Of a DNA stretch of 55,032 nucleotides, positions 55,032-55,032 are shown one piece after another. How positions within the stretch are numbered: position 1 is the stretch's first letter; each line of letters opens with the position of its first letter. Made by a program: the position numbers and the translations under genes. The notes beneath the pieces are model-generated. The model did not search any database and was not told where the DNA came from. It was given only the letters and a program-made list of their open reading frames with translations. The stretch spans positions 1 to 55,032 of the forward strand of contig CAZFVY010000039.1 in the NCBI GenBank assembly GCA_964522665.1, written 5' to 3'. This DNA is from CAZFVY01 sp964522665 (GTDB lineage: Bacteria; Verrucomicrobiota; Verrucomicrobiia; Limisphaerales; CAZFVY01).

Positions 55032-55032
55032 G

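Overview
The window reads as a chromosomal segment (GC-rich, with a lower-GC right end) of a bacterium of the Planctomycetota-Verrucomicrobiota-Chlamydiota group, most likely a verrucomicrobium. The evidence is two modules pairing a planctomycete-type cytochrome/DUF1549/DUF1553 protein with a DUF1501 protein, an ECF sigma factor next to a Ser/Thr kinase-WD40 protein, a very large HYR/beta-propeller secreted protein, and a pseudopilin of the H-X9-DG class. The phylum is an inference from gene content; no rRNA is present.

Layout. 1-0.4 kb: a dense palindromic element directly in front of a GIY-YIG nuclease gene. 0.6-13.3 kb: an ECF-like sigma factor, a membrane Ser/Thr kinase with WD40 repeats, and a 2,696-residue secreted protein containing two copies of a 450-residue block. 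13.4-16.2 kb (minus strand): a hybrid histidine kinase and a response regulator, overlapping by 7 nt. 16.6-18.8 kb: a J-domain/Sel1 protein, then a short flagellin behind a near-consensus sigma-28 promoter and a 5' leader carrying a strong Shine-Dalgarno site and a five-codon ORF. 18.9-24.9 kb: a glycine-rich secreted protein, a four-carbon acid sugar kinase-like protein (DUF1537), a KefB-type antiporter and a beta-lactamase-fold serine hydrolase. 24.95 kb: tRNA-Gly(UCC). 25.1-30.6 kb: housekeeping genes (pyrC, a thioredoxin-like gene, carA, an FHA protein, hemB and a DUF4230 gene).

30.8-45.7 kb holds the two cytochrome/DUF1553 + DUF1501 modules. The first carries a LamG domain. The second carries WD40 repeats, an Ig-like segment and an added pre-peptidase-domain gene. 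Between them lie a CPBP-type membrane protein, two small ORFs and a pseudopilin. 

45.8-55.0 kb is accessory and decayed. A truncated hydrolase is joined to a truncated trypsin-like peptidase. A DUF1349/PA14 remnant meets, tail to tail, a secreted seven-repeat propeller protein that has lost its own C-terminus. After these come two small unknown ORFs, one with a PD-(D/E)XK-like motif, several non-coding stretches, an orphan OpgH-type glucosyltransferase and the C-terminal end of a membrane protein cut by the right edge. No transposase, integrase or CRISPR array was seen.

How the genes may work together: the sigma factor and kinase are probably a regulatory pair, and the adjacent giant protein is a candidate output. 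The hybrid kinase and response regulator form a second signalling pair. The sigma-28 promoter implies a flagellar or flagellin-like regulon elsewhere in the genome. The cytochrome/DUF1553 and DUF1501 genes are probably exported, polymer- or sulfate-ester-related systems of unsettled function.
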